The notes below the pieces were generated by a model. The model was not told where the DNA came from, ran no database searches, and worked only from the letters and a program-made list of their open reading frames with translations. From Parasulfuritortus sp049322515 (GTDB lineage: Bacteria > Pseudomonadota > Gammaproteobacteria > Burkholderiales > Thiobacillaceae): a stretch of DNA of 64,000 bases. Positions 8,160 to 15,453 of this stretch are shown here, piece after piece. A program made the position numbers and the translations under genes. Positions within the stretch are counted from its first letter, which is position 1, and each line of letters opens with the position of its first letter. The DNA is taken from contig JBMOQW010000029.1 of assembly GCA_049322515.1 (NCBI GenBank), positions 1 to 64,000 on the forward strand. Reading direction: 5' to 3'.

Positions 8160-8654
8160 TCAACACCCGCACCGCGCTGTTGCCTGGAGGCTCAGCCTTG
8201 GCTGCCCGGCTTGTTCGAACACCACTTCGGCCCGATAGTCCGAATATTCGCAGGGATTCCCCTCGGGCTTCGGACAGGTGTCCGGCCCGGGTGCGTAGCG
8301 AATGCGAACACGGAGCGTCTCGGCAGCGTACGCGTCAGTCCATTCTCCGTCCCGATCGCCCTTCTCCGCGTCGCCTCGATGCCCTGTGTGCGCCAGCACG
8401 CGGGCCAGGCCATCGAGCTGAAGGTGAAGCGGGTCCGCCCTCTCCAGGCCGGTGAAGAAGTGGGGGGCCCAGGGGTTGGTGCGATCCGGACAGGACCAGC
8501 CCACGACACGTACGTGGCAGCCGCAGGCGAGTCGCTCAGCCGGCACGCAACCGAGGTGCGGCGCGTGCTCCACGCCGGACTGCGCTGCCGCGATGAAGGG
8601 AAGTGCCGCGAGACAGAGTGCGGTGGCCTGCCGTAGGCTTGGCGAGCAATGCAT
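8160..8654 (-). CDS. Cysteine-rich exported protein of unknown function
   Basis: 164 aa with a clear signal peptide (basic LRQ, hydrophobic ATALCLAALPFIAA, likely cleavage after AAA) and about ten cysteines in the mature part, including ACGC, TCP and a C-terminal CGC. It is therefore probably periplasmic or secreted and disulfide-bonded. The start ATG at 8652-8654 is chosen because the signal peptide begins there; an in-frame ATG at 8720 would put extra residues ahead of it. It lies just beyond the terminator of the cso operon and has no visible functional link. No family recognised. Confidence 0.65.
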   Translation of the reverse strand: MHCSPSLRQATALCLAALPFIAAAQSGVEHAPHLGCVPAERLACGCHVRVVGWSCPDRTNPWAPHFFTGLERADPLHLQLDGLARVLAHTGHRGDAEKGDRDGEWTDAYAAETLRVRIRYAPGPDTCPKPEGNPCEYSDYRAEVVFEQAGQPRLSLQATARCGC

Positions 8655-8680
8655 AGGAACGGGTCGGAAGGTTGATGCGC

Positions 8681-8706
8681 AAAAAAAGTCCCCGACACGC
8701 GGGGAC
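8681..8706 (-). terminator. Rho-independent terminator of the cso/bicarbonate-transport operon
   Basis: On the minus strand: stem GTCCCC (8701-8706) and GGGGAC (8688-8693) around a 7-base loop, directly followed by seven T. It lies 46 bp past the sbtB stop and is the first strong terminator after csoS2, so it probably ends the whole 10.6-kb operon. Confidence 0.85.
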
Positions 8707-8752
8707 GGAAAGTGGAGCATACACTCCGGCTGTCAAGACTCGGCGACCCCGG

Positions 8753-9046
8753 TCAGGCGCTGTGCACCCGCACCGGCGTGGAAAAGATCAGCAGGCCGTA
8801 GTGGGCTTCGTAGGCCTGGCGCAGATGTTCCGCCACCCGTTCGGCCAGGTCGGGATCGCACAGGACGTCGACCCGGATGTTGCCCTCCTTGCGCCAGGCG
8901 CCGCTGCGCCGGCCGTGGGTGCCGCTGCCGCGGGCATCGGTAATGGTGTAGCCGCGTACGCCGAGTTCCGGCAATTCCCGCTCCAGGTCGGACTCCAGGA
9001 TGGCTTCGCAGATGATGGTCAGCAACCAGTGGCTTTGTTCAGTCAT
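8753..9046 (-). CDS. sbtB: PII-like regulator of SbtA
   Basis: 97 aa, PII-like ferredoxin-fold protein of the SbtB type, found with the bicarbonate transporter SbtA. In cyanobacteria SbtB binds adenine nucleotides, including cAMP, and modulates SbtA. The conserved GVRGYTITDARGSGTHGRRSG segment corresponds to strand 2 and the T-loop region. The C-terminal disulfide motif of some cyanobacterial SbtB proteins is absent. Its start lies 3 bp from the sbtA stop and it is the last gene of the cso operon. Assignment relies on this motif and on adjacency to sbtA. Confidence 0.85.
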   Translation of the reverse strand: MTEQSHWLLTIICEAILESDLERELPELGVRGYTITDARGSGTHGRRSGAWRKEGNIRVDVLCDPDLAERVAEHLRQAYEAHYGLLIFSTPVRVHSA

Positions 9047-9049
9047 GAC

Positions 9050-9994
9050 TCAGGCTCCCGCGCCGTACAGGGTCTGGGCCATCCAGTAGTAGACCGGGAT
9101 GCCCACGAACAGGTTGAACGGGAAGGTTACCCCCAGCGCCGCGCTGATGGACAGCCCCGGGTTGGCCTCGGGCACCGCGATGCGCATGGCCGCCGGGGCG
9201 GCGATGTAGGAGGCGCTGGCGTACAAGGTGGCGAGCAACAGGGTGCCGCCGACGCTGAGGTCGAGCGACCAGCCGACCAGGGTGCCCAGGAAGCCGGAAA
9301 TCAGCGGCATCACCATGGCGAAGCCGACCAGGAAGGGACCGTAGGCGCGCAGGTCGGACACCCGGCCGGCGGCGACCAGGCCCATCTCCAGCAGGAACAA
9401 GGCGAGCACGCCCTTGAACAGGTCGAAGAACAGGGCGTCGAGCGGCTGGATGCCCTGGGGCCCGGCCAGGAAGCCGATCAGCAGGCCGCCGGCAAGCAGG
9501 AAGATGCTCTTGCCGAAGAACACCTCGTGCAGCAGCTTGCCCCAGCGCACCGTCCCCTGGCCATGGCGGGCCAGCAGGACGCCGATGACCAGGGCCGGCA
9601 TTTCCAGGAGCACCAGGAAGACGATCATGTAGCCCTCGTAGGCCTGGGCCGCCTGGGCCAGGAAGGTGACCCCGACCGAGAAGGTGACCACGCTGACCGA
9701 ACCATAGTGCGCGGCGATCGATGCCGCGTCGGCCCGGTTCAGCTTGCCCAGCCAGCGCAGCAGGGGAAAGGCGATGAGCGGGATCAGCGCCCCGGCCAGC
9801 ACGATCACCACGCCGTCCAGGACCATGCCGGCGTCGGCATGCTCGGCCAGCTTGACGCCGCCCTTGAGGCCGATGGCCAGCAAGAGGTAGATCGACAGGG
9901 CGTCGTAGATGCTGGACGGGATCTTCAGGTCCGAGCGGGCCAGCCCGGCGACCACGCCGAGCAGGAAGAACAGCACCACCGGTTCGAAGCTCAT
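9050..9994 (-). CDS. sbtA: Na+-dependent bicarbonate transporter SbtA
   Basis: 314 aa with about ten membrane helices in two inverted halves, SbtA family. Characteristic segments are LARSDLKIPSSIYDALSIYLL near the start, AHYGSVSVVTFSVG in the first half and ASASYIAAPAAMRIAVPEANP in the second half; these contain the serine-rich bicarbonate and Na+ sites of cyanobacterial SbtA. It imports HCO3- with Na+ in characterised members. Start at 9992-9994 overlaps the sulP stop by 4 bp, and sbtB follows. Its place in the cso operon makes carbon concentration its clear role. Confidence 0.92.
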   Translation of the reverse strand: MSFEPVVLFFLLGVVAGLARSDLKIPSSIYDALSIYLLLAIGLKGGVKLAEHADAGMVLDGVVIVLAGALIPLIAFPLLRWLGKLNRADAASIAAHYGSVSVVTFSVGVTFLAQAAQAYEGYMIVFLVLLEMPALVIGVLLARHGQGTVRWGKLLHEVFFGKSIFLLAGGLLIGFLAGPQGIQPLDALFFDLFKGVLALFLLEMGLVAAGRVSDLRAYGPFLVGFAMVMPLISGFLGTLVGWSLDLSVGGTLLLATLYASASYIAAPAAMRIAVPEANPGLSISAALGVTFPFNLFVGIPVYYWMAQTLYGAGA

Positions 9995-12189
9995 GCCGTC
10001 GCCCCTTGGCCCACACCAGGAGGATAGGCCTCGGCCAGGGCTTGGAGGGCCTTCTCCTTGGTCTTGAAGATGCGTGCACTGGGAATCGCGGAGCTCAGCG
10101 CCTGGCCTTCGAACACCGCCATCACCTGACGCTTGAGGCTGCTGAAGTACAGGGTCATGCCTGCCGCTTCGAGTTGGCTGGCGAGCGCACGCACCTTCTC
10201 CTCGCCGGAGACATCGATGTCGTTGATGCCATTGCCGATGACCAGGATCGCCTTGGCCTCGGGAAACCGGGCCATGGCCGCCTGGAGGGCATCCTCGAAA
10301 TAGGCCACGTTGACGAAATTCAATGAACCATCGAAACGCATGACGATGTAGTCGCGGCTGATCGGCGCCAGCCCATGGGTGTCGATGCCCCCCAGCGAGC
10401 CATCCGGCTGGAAACCGAGGATTTCGGCCCGGGGCCGCATGTTGCGAACCAGGTAGAGCAAGATGGTCAGCGCTACGCCGACCAGGATGCCACTGGCAAG
10501 CGCAGGCGCCATGGCCAGGGTGGCGATAAAGGTGATCCATCCGACCAGGGCATCGAGACGATTCACCTTCCAGGCATGCAGCAACACCTTGACCCGGATC
10601 AGACTGAATACCGCGAACATGATGATCACCGCGAGCACGGCCTGGGGCAGGTGATACAGCAGCGGGGTGAGGAAAAGCATGACCAGCACCACCCCCGCTG
10701 CGCTGACCAGGGCGAACAGGCCGGTCTGAGCGCCTTCCCGAGCGGCGACCGCGGAACGGGAAAAGGAACCGCTGACCACATAGGACTGGAAGAAGCTGCC
10801 CACGATGTTGGCCAGGCCCTGGCCAACCAGCTCCCGATTGGTGTCGACACGCTGCTTGGTCTTGGCGGCAATCGCCTTGGAAATCGAAGTCGCCTCCATG
10901 AAGCCGAGCAGGGCCATGATCAAGGCGGCGGGCAACAAGGGCAGGACCAGGCCCCAGTCGATGTGCGGCACATCCAGCGCCGGCAAGCCGGCCGGAATGG
11001 TACCGACCACCTCGCCCCCGCCGGTGAGCAGGACCTGATCACCGGACAACCCACTGAAACGCCAGTGCCCCAGGCCCAGCGGCTCGCCCTCCGGACGTTC
11101 CCCACTGTGGATATAGGCGCTCGCACCGTCCGCGTCGACCGTCCGGCTCAGGTCGACCTGGTTCAAGTGCACCCGCAAGCGGACCCGTTCCGCTTCGAGC
11201 AGCTTGGCCACCGCCTGGGCCCGGGTGATCGCTGCCTGCGCGTCGAGGCGCGGCAATGGCTCGGCATCATCGGCTTCAAGCCGGGCGACTTCGGCTTGCA
11301 ACGCGCCGAGCCTTTCGCCGTTGGCCCGGATCTCGGCCTCGACGGCACCCAGCCGCTCGATCTGGGCGCGCAGACCGGGGTCCTGGATGGCCGCGATGGG
11401 GGCCGTGGTGGTCCGTTCGAATCCGATCGAGAAACTGGCCAGCGTGGTCACCATGATCGCGATCAACACGCCTGGCCAACGCGGCCTGTGCCGTTGCAGG
11501 CCGTGGATGATGGCAAACGCGGCCAGCCCGAACAGCACGGTCGGCCAGTGGCTGCTCCCCAGCTGCTGGAACACCACCCAGAGATCACCCAGAAAAAAAT
11601 CGGTACGCGGCATCGGCACGTTGATCAGCTTGTTCAACTGGGACAGGCCGATGATCAAGGCCGCTGCGTTGGTAAAGCCGATCACCACGGGATGCGAAAG
11701 GAAGTTGACCACCAGCCCCAGGCGCAACAATCCAAGAATCAGCCTCAAGACCCCGACCATCAGGGCCAGCATCAGGGACAGGGTGATGAATTCCTCACTG
11801 CCGACGCTGGCGTAGGGCACCAACGCGGCGGCTGACATCAGGGACAACATGGCGGTGGGCCCGGTATGCAGCTGCCGCAGTGACCCCCAGAGCGAAGCCA
11901 CGATCACCGGGACGAATCCGGCGTACAGGCCATAGACCACCGGCAAGCCCGCCAGCTGGGCATAGGCCATGCTCTGCGGCACCAGGATCAGGGCCACGGT
12001 CACGCCCGCCAGCAGATCAGCCCGCAACCCCTGCGGGTTCATGGGGAACCAGTCGAGGAAGGGCAGGACCCGGGTCCACCTGTTTCCGGATGCAGATTTC
12101 AAGGGTGCTCTCCTGTCGCTGGTGTCCCCGCCGATGCGCGGCGCGGACAGGCTTGCCGAACCGGCCTCGCGGGTTGTCGTGGCAGCCAT
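9991..12189 (-). CDS. SulP-family anion transporter (candidate bicarbonate transporter) with STAS domain and a long insertion
   Basis: 732 aa. It has a SulP membrane domain (signature LILVPQSMAYAQLAGLPVVYG, residues 68-88; GFMEATSISKAIA near 429-441) and a C-terminal cytoplasmic STAS domain (about 590-725). SulP proteins carry sulfate, bicarbonate and other anions. Position inside the cso operon next to sbtA suggests HCO3-, as in BicA, but the substrate cannot be read from the sequence. Residues about 259-389 are an unusual insertion: a heptad-like helical part (IERLGAVEAEIRANGERLG onward) and then a non-helical part. It lies between helices just before the GTIPAGLP motif. The start is uncertain and the first 35 residues look disordered. 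Confidence 0.88.
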   Translation of the reverse strand: MAATTTREAGSASLSAPRIGGDTSDRRAPLKSASGNRWTRVLPFLDWFPMNPQGLRADLLAGVTVALILVPQSMAYAQLAGLPVVYGLYAGFVPVIVASLWGSLRQLHTGPTAMLSLMSAAALVPYASVGSEEFITLSLMLALMVGVLRLILGLLRLGLVVNFLSHPVVIGFTNAAALIIGLSQLNKLINVPMPRTDFFLGDLWVVFQQLGSSHWPTVLFGLAAFAIIHGLQRHRPRWPGVLIAIMVTTLASFSIGFERTTTAPIAAIQDPGLRAQIERLGAVEAEIRANGERLGALQAEVARLEADDAEPLPRLDAQAAITRAQAVAKLLEAERVRLRVHLNQVDLSRTVDADGASAYIHSGERPEGEPLGLGHWRFSGLSGDQVLLTGGGEVVGTIPAGLPALDVPHIDWGLVLPLLPAALIMALLGFMEATSISKAIAAKTKQRVDTNRELVGQGLANIVGSFFQSYVVSGSFSRSAVAAREGAQTGLFALVSAAGVVLVMLFLTPLLYHLPQAVLAVIIMFAVFSLIRVKVLLHAWKVNRLDALVGWITFIATLAMAPALASGILVGVALTILLYLVRNMRPRAEILGFQPDGSLGGIDTHGLAPISRDYIVMRFDGSLNFVNVAYFEDALQAAMARFPEAKAILVIGNGINDIDVSGEEKVRALASQLEAAGMTLYFSSLKRQVMAVFEGQALSSAIPSARIFKTKEKALQALAEAYPPGVGQGATA

Positions 12190-12202
12190 TCGGCCGGCCG
12201 AC

Positions 12203-12442
12203 TCAGTCCGGCCAGACCCGATCCGGATGGGCCCAGCCCACGGCCGGGCCCGGCGCCGCCTCGGCCGCCGGTGTGGGTGTGGGGCGCATCTTCGGGGGGG
12301 GGCGTTGGCCGGCTGTCGGCTGGGCGGCCGGTTTGCCGCGGACCGGCTTGGCCTTGACCGGGGTTTCGCTCGGCCCCGGCTGGCCGGCAGCTGCCGGGCG
12401 GCGCTTGAGGCTGGCCGCCAACTTGTCTTCCACTGTGCTCAT
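12203..12442 (-). CDS. mcdB: Alpha-carboxysome positioning protein McdB
   Basis: 79 aa, disordered and rich in Pro, Ala and Lys/Arg. Alpha-type McdB proteins are small and disordered with conserved C-terminal tryptophan; here the end is GWAHPDRVWPD, with W70 and W77. In studied bacteria McdB sits on carboxysomes and drives the McdA ATPase gradient that spaces them through the cell. The gene overlaps mcdA by 4 bp inside the cso operon, which is the main support, since primary sequence is poorly conserved. Confidence 0.8.
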   Translation of the reverse strand: MSTVEDKLAASLKRRPAAAGQPGPSETPVKAKPVRGKPAAQPTAGQRPPPKMRPTPTPAAEAAPGPAVGWAHPDRVWPD

Positions 12443-13089
12443 GGCTGCAATATCTCCTCGATGACTTGATCGATCTCGCGCGCCGCCTCACGGCCGCGCG
12501 CACCGAGTTCATACACGCTGGCGCCTTCCAGGGCGGCGCCGCGAAAGGCCGCACGCCGGCGCACCACGCAGCCCAGGGTCGGCAGGCCCAGGTCCGCCAG
12601 GGCCCGGCTCATTGCCCGCGACAGCGCGCTGCCCGGTTCCACCTGGTTGACCAGCAACCAGGCCTGGAGTCCCGGATTGCCCTGGCGCACCTCGGCCACC
12701 GTCTCGGTCGTCCTGGCGCAGGCCCAGAGGTCGAGCGGCGAAGGCAGCACCGGAATCACGACCGCATGCGCGCGCGCCAGGAGTTGCCGGGTCACCGCCA
12801 TGTCCAGCGACGGCGGGCAATCCACCACCACCCGGGCATAGCGCCGCGTCAGCCGGCCCAGGCTCGCGGCCGGATCGTCCCCCCCGGCATGCACCTCGGC
12901 GCCCCGGCGGGCCGGATCGGACGCCGCCCAAGCCGCCCAGTGCACCAGCGCCCCCTGGGGATCGGCATCGAGCAGGCCCACCCTGCGGTCCGGCTCACGC
13001 CGGGCCAGCCCGGCAGCCAGGTTCCAGGCCAGGGTCGACTTGCCACAGCCGCCCTTGAGACTGGCCACGGCGAGGACATGGCCGGCCAT
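12439..13089 (-). CDS. mcdA: ParA-type ATPase McdA, carboxysome positioning
   Basis: 216 aa ParA/MinD-family ATPase. The deviant Walker A motif LKGGCGKST has the signature lysine at residue 12 and the catalytic lysine at 17. Walker A' (LLDADPQGALVHWA) and Walker B (VVVDCPPSLD) are present. It should form an ATP-dependent gradient on the nucleoid on which McdB-coated carboxysomes move. No partner of plasmid or chromosome partitioning is near; mcdB follows directly. It is part of the cso operon, 8 bp after acRAF. Confidence 0.9.
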   Translation of the reverse strand: MAGHVLAVASLKGGCGKSTLAWNLAAGLARREPDRRVGLLDADPQGALVHWAAWAASDPARRGAEVHAGGDDPAASLGRLTRRYARVVVDCPPSLDMAVTRQLLARAHAVVIPVLPSPLDLWACARTTETVAEVRQGNPGLQAWLLVNQVEPGSALSRAMSRALADLGLPTLGCVVRRRAAFRGAALEGASVYELGARGREAAREIDQVIEEILQP

Positions 13090-13097
13090 GCCCGGCC

Positions 13098-13358
13098 TCA
13101 GCCCCGGCCTGCCAAGGCGTCGACCTGGCCGGCGAAGTGGTACTCGTCGGCCCCCAGGTCGGCGTCTCGGGCCGCCAGGGTGACGTTGACATGAGTCTTG
13201 GCGAAGTTGAGATCCGGGTAATAGCCGCTTTTTTCAGAAAGCTTGGCCAAGCCGTCGAGAAAGGCCCGGGTGCCGGCGTAATCCGGAAACTCGAAGCGTC
13301 GCGTCATCACCGGGGGTTTGGCCTGCACCTGCCAGCCAGCGGGGGGATGTTCAGCCAT
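13098..13358 (-). CDS. Rubisco assembly factor acRAF (pterin dehydratase-like)
   Basis: 86 aa, pterin-4a-carbinolamine dehydratase fold. Conserved regions are RRFEFPDYAGTRAFLDGLA and YPDLNFAKTHVNVTL. The enzyme motif of true dehydratases has drifted (HVNV in place of catalytic HHPD/HPEV-type histidines). The alpha-carboxysome members of this family are Rubisco assembly chaperones that help large and small subunits join. It overlaps the ferritin-like gene by 8 bp and precedes mcdA, the usual place in cso operons. Confidence 0.85.
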   Translation of the reverse strand: MAEHPPAGWQVQAKPPVMTRRFEFPDYAGTRAFLDGLAKLSEKSGYYPDLNFAKTHVNVTLAARDADLGADEYHFAGQVDALAGRG

Positions 13359-13827
13359 GACAGATCTCCTTGATGAAACGGTCCGGGTCGCACCCCTGGT
13401 CCGCCAATTCAGTCAACATGCGGTCGAGTTCCGCCAGATGTCCTTGCTCGTCGGCCAGCAACTCGGCGAACAGCACCGCAGCCACCTCGTCGCGACAGCG
13501 TTCGGCGTAGTGCAGGGCATCCTGGTAGAGCAGCACCGCGTCCAGCTCCAGTCCCCGGTCGACCAGCAGCATCTCGCGCAAGTCGCGCCCCGGCCGGACC
13601 GCCCTCAGGCGCGTGCCGTTGGGCGCCTGGCCCAGGCTGAGCAAGTGGCAGATGAGCTTGGCGGCGTGCCCCTGCTCCTCGTTGGCTTCGCGGCGGAAGT
13701 AGGCCGCCAGGCCCGCTTCCTGCCACAGTTCGCACAGGCAGGCCTGGGTCAGGTACTGCTGCACCACCGACAGCTCATGATCCAGGGCCTGGGTCAGGTA
13801 GCCGGCCAGACGAGGGTTCGCGCGCAT
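13351..13827 (-). CDS. Carboxysome-associated ferritin-like (bacterioferritin-type) protein
   Basis: 158 aa, four-helix ferritin-like protein. Di-iron ligand patterns are visible: E with EANEEQGH in the first helix pair and LADEQGHLAEL in the second, plus ALDHELSVVQQYL at the start. Genes of this type are commonly found in alpha-carboxysome operons between csoS1 and the acRAF gene; their exact role there is unsettled. It follows csoS1B by 10 bp. Iron storage or redox protection are possible functions, but this is inference. Confidence 0.82.
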   Translation of the reverse strand: MRANPRLAGYLTQALDHELSVVQQYLTQACLCELWQEAGLAAYFRREANEEQGHAAKLICHLLSLGQAPNGTRLRAVRPGRDLREMLLVDRGLELDAVLLYQDALHYAERCRDEVAAVLFAELLADEQGHLAELDRMLTELADQGCDPDRFIKEICHG

Positions 13828-13837
13828 GGCTCAGCCC

Positions 13838-14170
13838 TCAGCTCCGGGTGACCTCGCCATCCCGGCCGCCGGCACTGCTGCCGGGCGAACCGGGCAGGAC
13901 GCCTTCGACTTCCGAGTGGACGCGGGCGATGATGTGCGCCGCCACCAGGCCGTCGCCGACCCGCTCGCAGGCGTCCGCGCCGGCGCGCACCGCCGCGTTC
14001 ACCGCGCCGGTCTCGCCGCGCACCATCACGGTCACGTAGCCGCCCCCGACGAATTCACGACCCACCAGGCGCACTTCCGCCGCCTTGGTCATGGCGTCCG
14101 CCGCCTCGATGGCGGGCACCAGGCCACGGGTCTCGATCATGCCCAAGGCAATTCCAGTCACAGCTGCCAT
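13838..14170 (-). CDS. csoS1B: Carboxysome shell hexamer protein CsoS1B
   Basis: 110 aa BMC-domain protein that forms flat hexamers making the carboxysome facets. The BMC core (GMIETRGLVPAIEAADAMTK to HSEVEGVLP) is identical over about 93 residues to CsoS1C. It differs in a 17-residue C-terminal extension (SPGSSAGGRDGEVTRS), as is usual for CsoS1B. The gene and its upstream leader share a near-identical 294-bp block with csoS1C. It precedes the ferritin-like gene in the operon. Confidence 0.95.
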   Translation of the reverse strand: MAAVTGIALGMIETRGLVPAIEAADAMTKAAEVRLVGREFVGGGYVTVMVRGETGAVNAAVRAGADACERVGDGLVAAHIIARVHSEVEGVLPGSPGSSAGGRDGEVTRS

Positions 14171-14185
14171 TTCAGTTCTCCTTCA
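13892..14185 (-). repeat. Near-identical 294-bp block, csoS1B copy (partner 14589-14882)
   Basis: This block and 14589-14882 differ at only three bases, all clustered in one 10-bp stretch, though the two genes are separated by csoS1A. Identity includes the RBS region upstream of the start codons, so it is not due to protein-level selection alone. csoS1A, lying between them, differs more. Recent gene conversion or duplication is the likely cause. Confidence 0.9.
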
Positions 14186-14230
14186 ATCGGGTTGCGCGCG
14201 GGCGGGTCGTCCCGCCTCGCGCTTCATGCC

Positions 14231-14527
14231 TCACGCGCTCGGCGCCTTGGGCAGGATGCCTTCCACTTCCGAGTGGACGCGGGCGATGATGTGCGCCGCC
14301 ACCAGGCCGTCGCCGACCCGCTCGCAGGCGTCCGCGCCAGCGCGCACCGCCGCGTTCACAGCGCCGGTCTCGCCGCGCACCAGGACGGTGACGTAGCCGC
14401 CACCGACGAACTGGCGGCCGATCAGACGCACTTCCGCCGCCTTGGTCATGGCGTCCGCCGCCTCGATGGCGGGCACCAGGCCACGGGTCTCGATCATGCC
14501 GAGGGCAATACCAGTCACTTCAGCCAT
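14231..14527 (-). CDS. csoS1A: Carboxysome shell hexamer protein CsoS1A
   Basis: 98 aa BMC-domain protein, a facet hexamer of the alpha-carboxysome shell with a small central pore thought to pass bicarbonate and other small anions. It differs from its neighbours at a few positions (RLIGRQFVGGGYVTVLVRGE against RLVGREFVGGGYVTVMVRGE) and ends GILPKAPSA. An RBS (AGGAG) precedes the start. Middle gene of the three csoS1 copies. Confidence 0.95.
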   Translation of the reverse strand: MAEVTGIALGMIETRGLVPAIEAADAMTKAAEVRLIGRQFVGGGYVTVLVRGETGAVNAAVRAGADACERVGDGLVAAHIIARVHSEVEGILPKAPSA

Positions 14528-14573
14528 TTCTGTACTCCTTCAGGATAAAAAAAGTGTCGATGTCCAGCGCGGA

Positions 14574-14867
14574 TCAGCCTGCGGCCTGGGGCAGGACGCC
14601 TTCGACTTCCGAGTGGACGCGGGCGATGATGTGCGCCGCCACCAGGCCGTCGCCGACCCGCTCGCAGGCATCCGCACCAGCGCGCACCGCCGCGTTCACC
14701 GCGCCGGTCTCGCCGCGCACCATCACGGTCACGTAGCCGCCCCCGACGAATTCACGACCCACCAGGCGCACTTCCGCCGCCTTGGTCATGGCGTCCGCCG
14801 CCTCGATGGCGGGCACCAGGCCACGGGTCTCGATCATGCCCAAGGCAATTCCAGTCACAGCTGCCAT
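14574..14867 (-). CDS. csoS1C: Carboxysome shell hexamer protein CsoS1C
   Basis: 97 aa BMC-domain shell protein, first of the three csoS1 copies in transcription order. The core is the same as CsoS1B up to EGVLP, ending QAAG. Together with CsoS1A it should make up the bulk of the shell facets. It follows csoS4B after a 59-bp gap and has an AGGAG-type RBS. Confidence 0.95.
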   Translation of the reverse strand: MAAVTGIALGMIETRGLVPAIEAADAMTKAAEVRLVGREFVGGGYVTVMVRGETGAVNAAVRAGADACERVGDGLVAAHIIARVHSEVEGVLPQAAG

Positions 14868-14882
14868 TTCAGTTCTCCTTCA
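14589..14882 (-). repeat. Near-identical 294-bp block, csoS1C copy (partner 13892-14185)
   Basis: Partner of the block at 13892-14185. The match covers most of the coding region and 15 bp upstream of the start, ending at the same point in both copies, with three mismatches. Confidence 0.9.
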
Positions 14883-14926
14883 GGTTGAAAAAACATTCGA
14901 AACACAGTCTTGAATCTTCCCGGCCG

Positions 14927-15178
14927 TCAGGCGTCCGGGTCCCAGTCGTCGATGATTCCGGCGATGGTCAGGTCGGTCAGGACCTTGGTATCGCCGGCGG
15001 CGATGCGGGCCGCCGACCCGCTCACCGTGAACACCCATTGCCCCGGCGGCACCCCCACCGGATCGCAGGCCACCGAGAGGCCGCCCTTGGCGTCTGCCAG
15101 CACCCGCAGCGATTGGTTCTTCAGCCCGGCCACGCGCCGGGTGGCCACCAGTTCGGAGCGCACCTGCATGATTTCCAT
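14927..15178 (-). CDS. csoS4B: Carboxysome vertex pentamer protein CsoS4B
   Basis: 83 aa, BMC-P (EutN/CcmL) family. Such pentamers cap the twelve vertices of the icosahedral shell. Typical features are MQVRSELVATRRVAGLKNQ at the start and the VPPGQWVFTVSGSAAR and TIAGIIDDWD ends. Start ATG at 15176-15178 makes an ATGA-type overlap with the csoS4A stop; the longer frame that reaches 15784 has no similarity upstream of this point. Confidence 0.93.
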   Translation of the reverse strand: MEIMQVRSELVATRRVAGLKNQSLRVLADAKGGLSVACDPVGVPPGQWVFTVSGSAARIAAGDTKVLTDLTIAGIIDDWDPDA

Positions 15179-15453
15179 CAGGCCTTCCCCTCGGTCTTGG
15201 CCTCGTCCAGGGGCCAGTGGTCGATGATCCCGACGATGGTCAGGTCGGAGGGGAATTCCTTGCTGCCGGCGGCCTCCCGCGCGGCGGAGGAGCCGACGCA
15301 GATGACCCAGTCGCCCGGGATGCAGCCGATGGCGTCGACCGCCACCTGGCGCGCGCCGCCCGCCTTCTCGCGCACCACCAGCAGGGGCCGGTGGCCCAGG
15401 TCGGCGATCCGGTTGGTCGACACCAGGGTCTTTTCCACCTGCATGATCTTCAT
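15178..15453 (-). CDS. csoS4A: Carboxysome vertex pentamer protein CsoS4A
   Basis: 91 aa, BMC-P family, paralogue of CsoS4B. It starts MKIMQVEKTLVSTNRIADLG and includes IPGDWVICVGSSAAREAAG and TIVGIIDHW. It seals shell vertices. It overlaps csoSCA by 4 bp upstream and shares stop/start bases with csoS4B downstream, so the three are probably translationally coupled. Confidence 0.94.
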   Translation of the reverse strand: MKIMQVEKTLVSTNRIADLGHRPLLVVREKAGGARQVAVDAIGCIPGDWVICVGSSAAREAAGSKEFPSDLTIVGIIDHWPLDEAKTEGKA

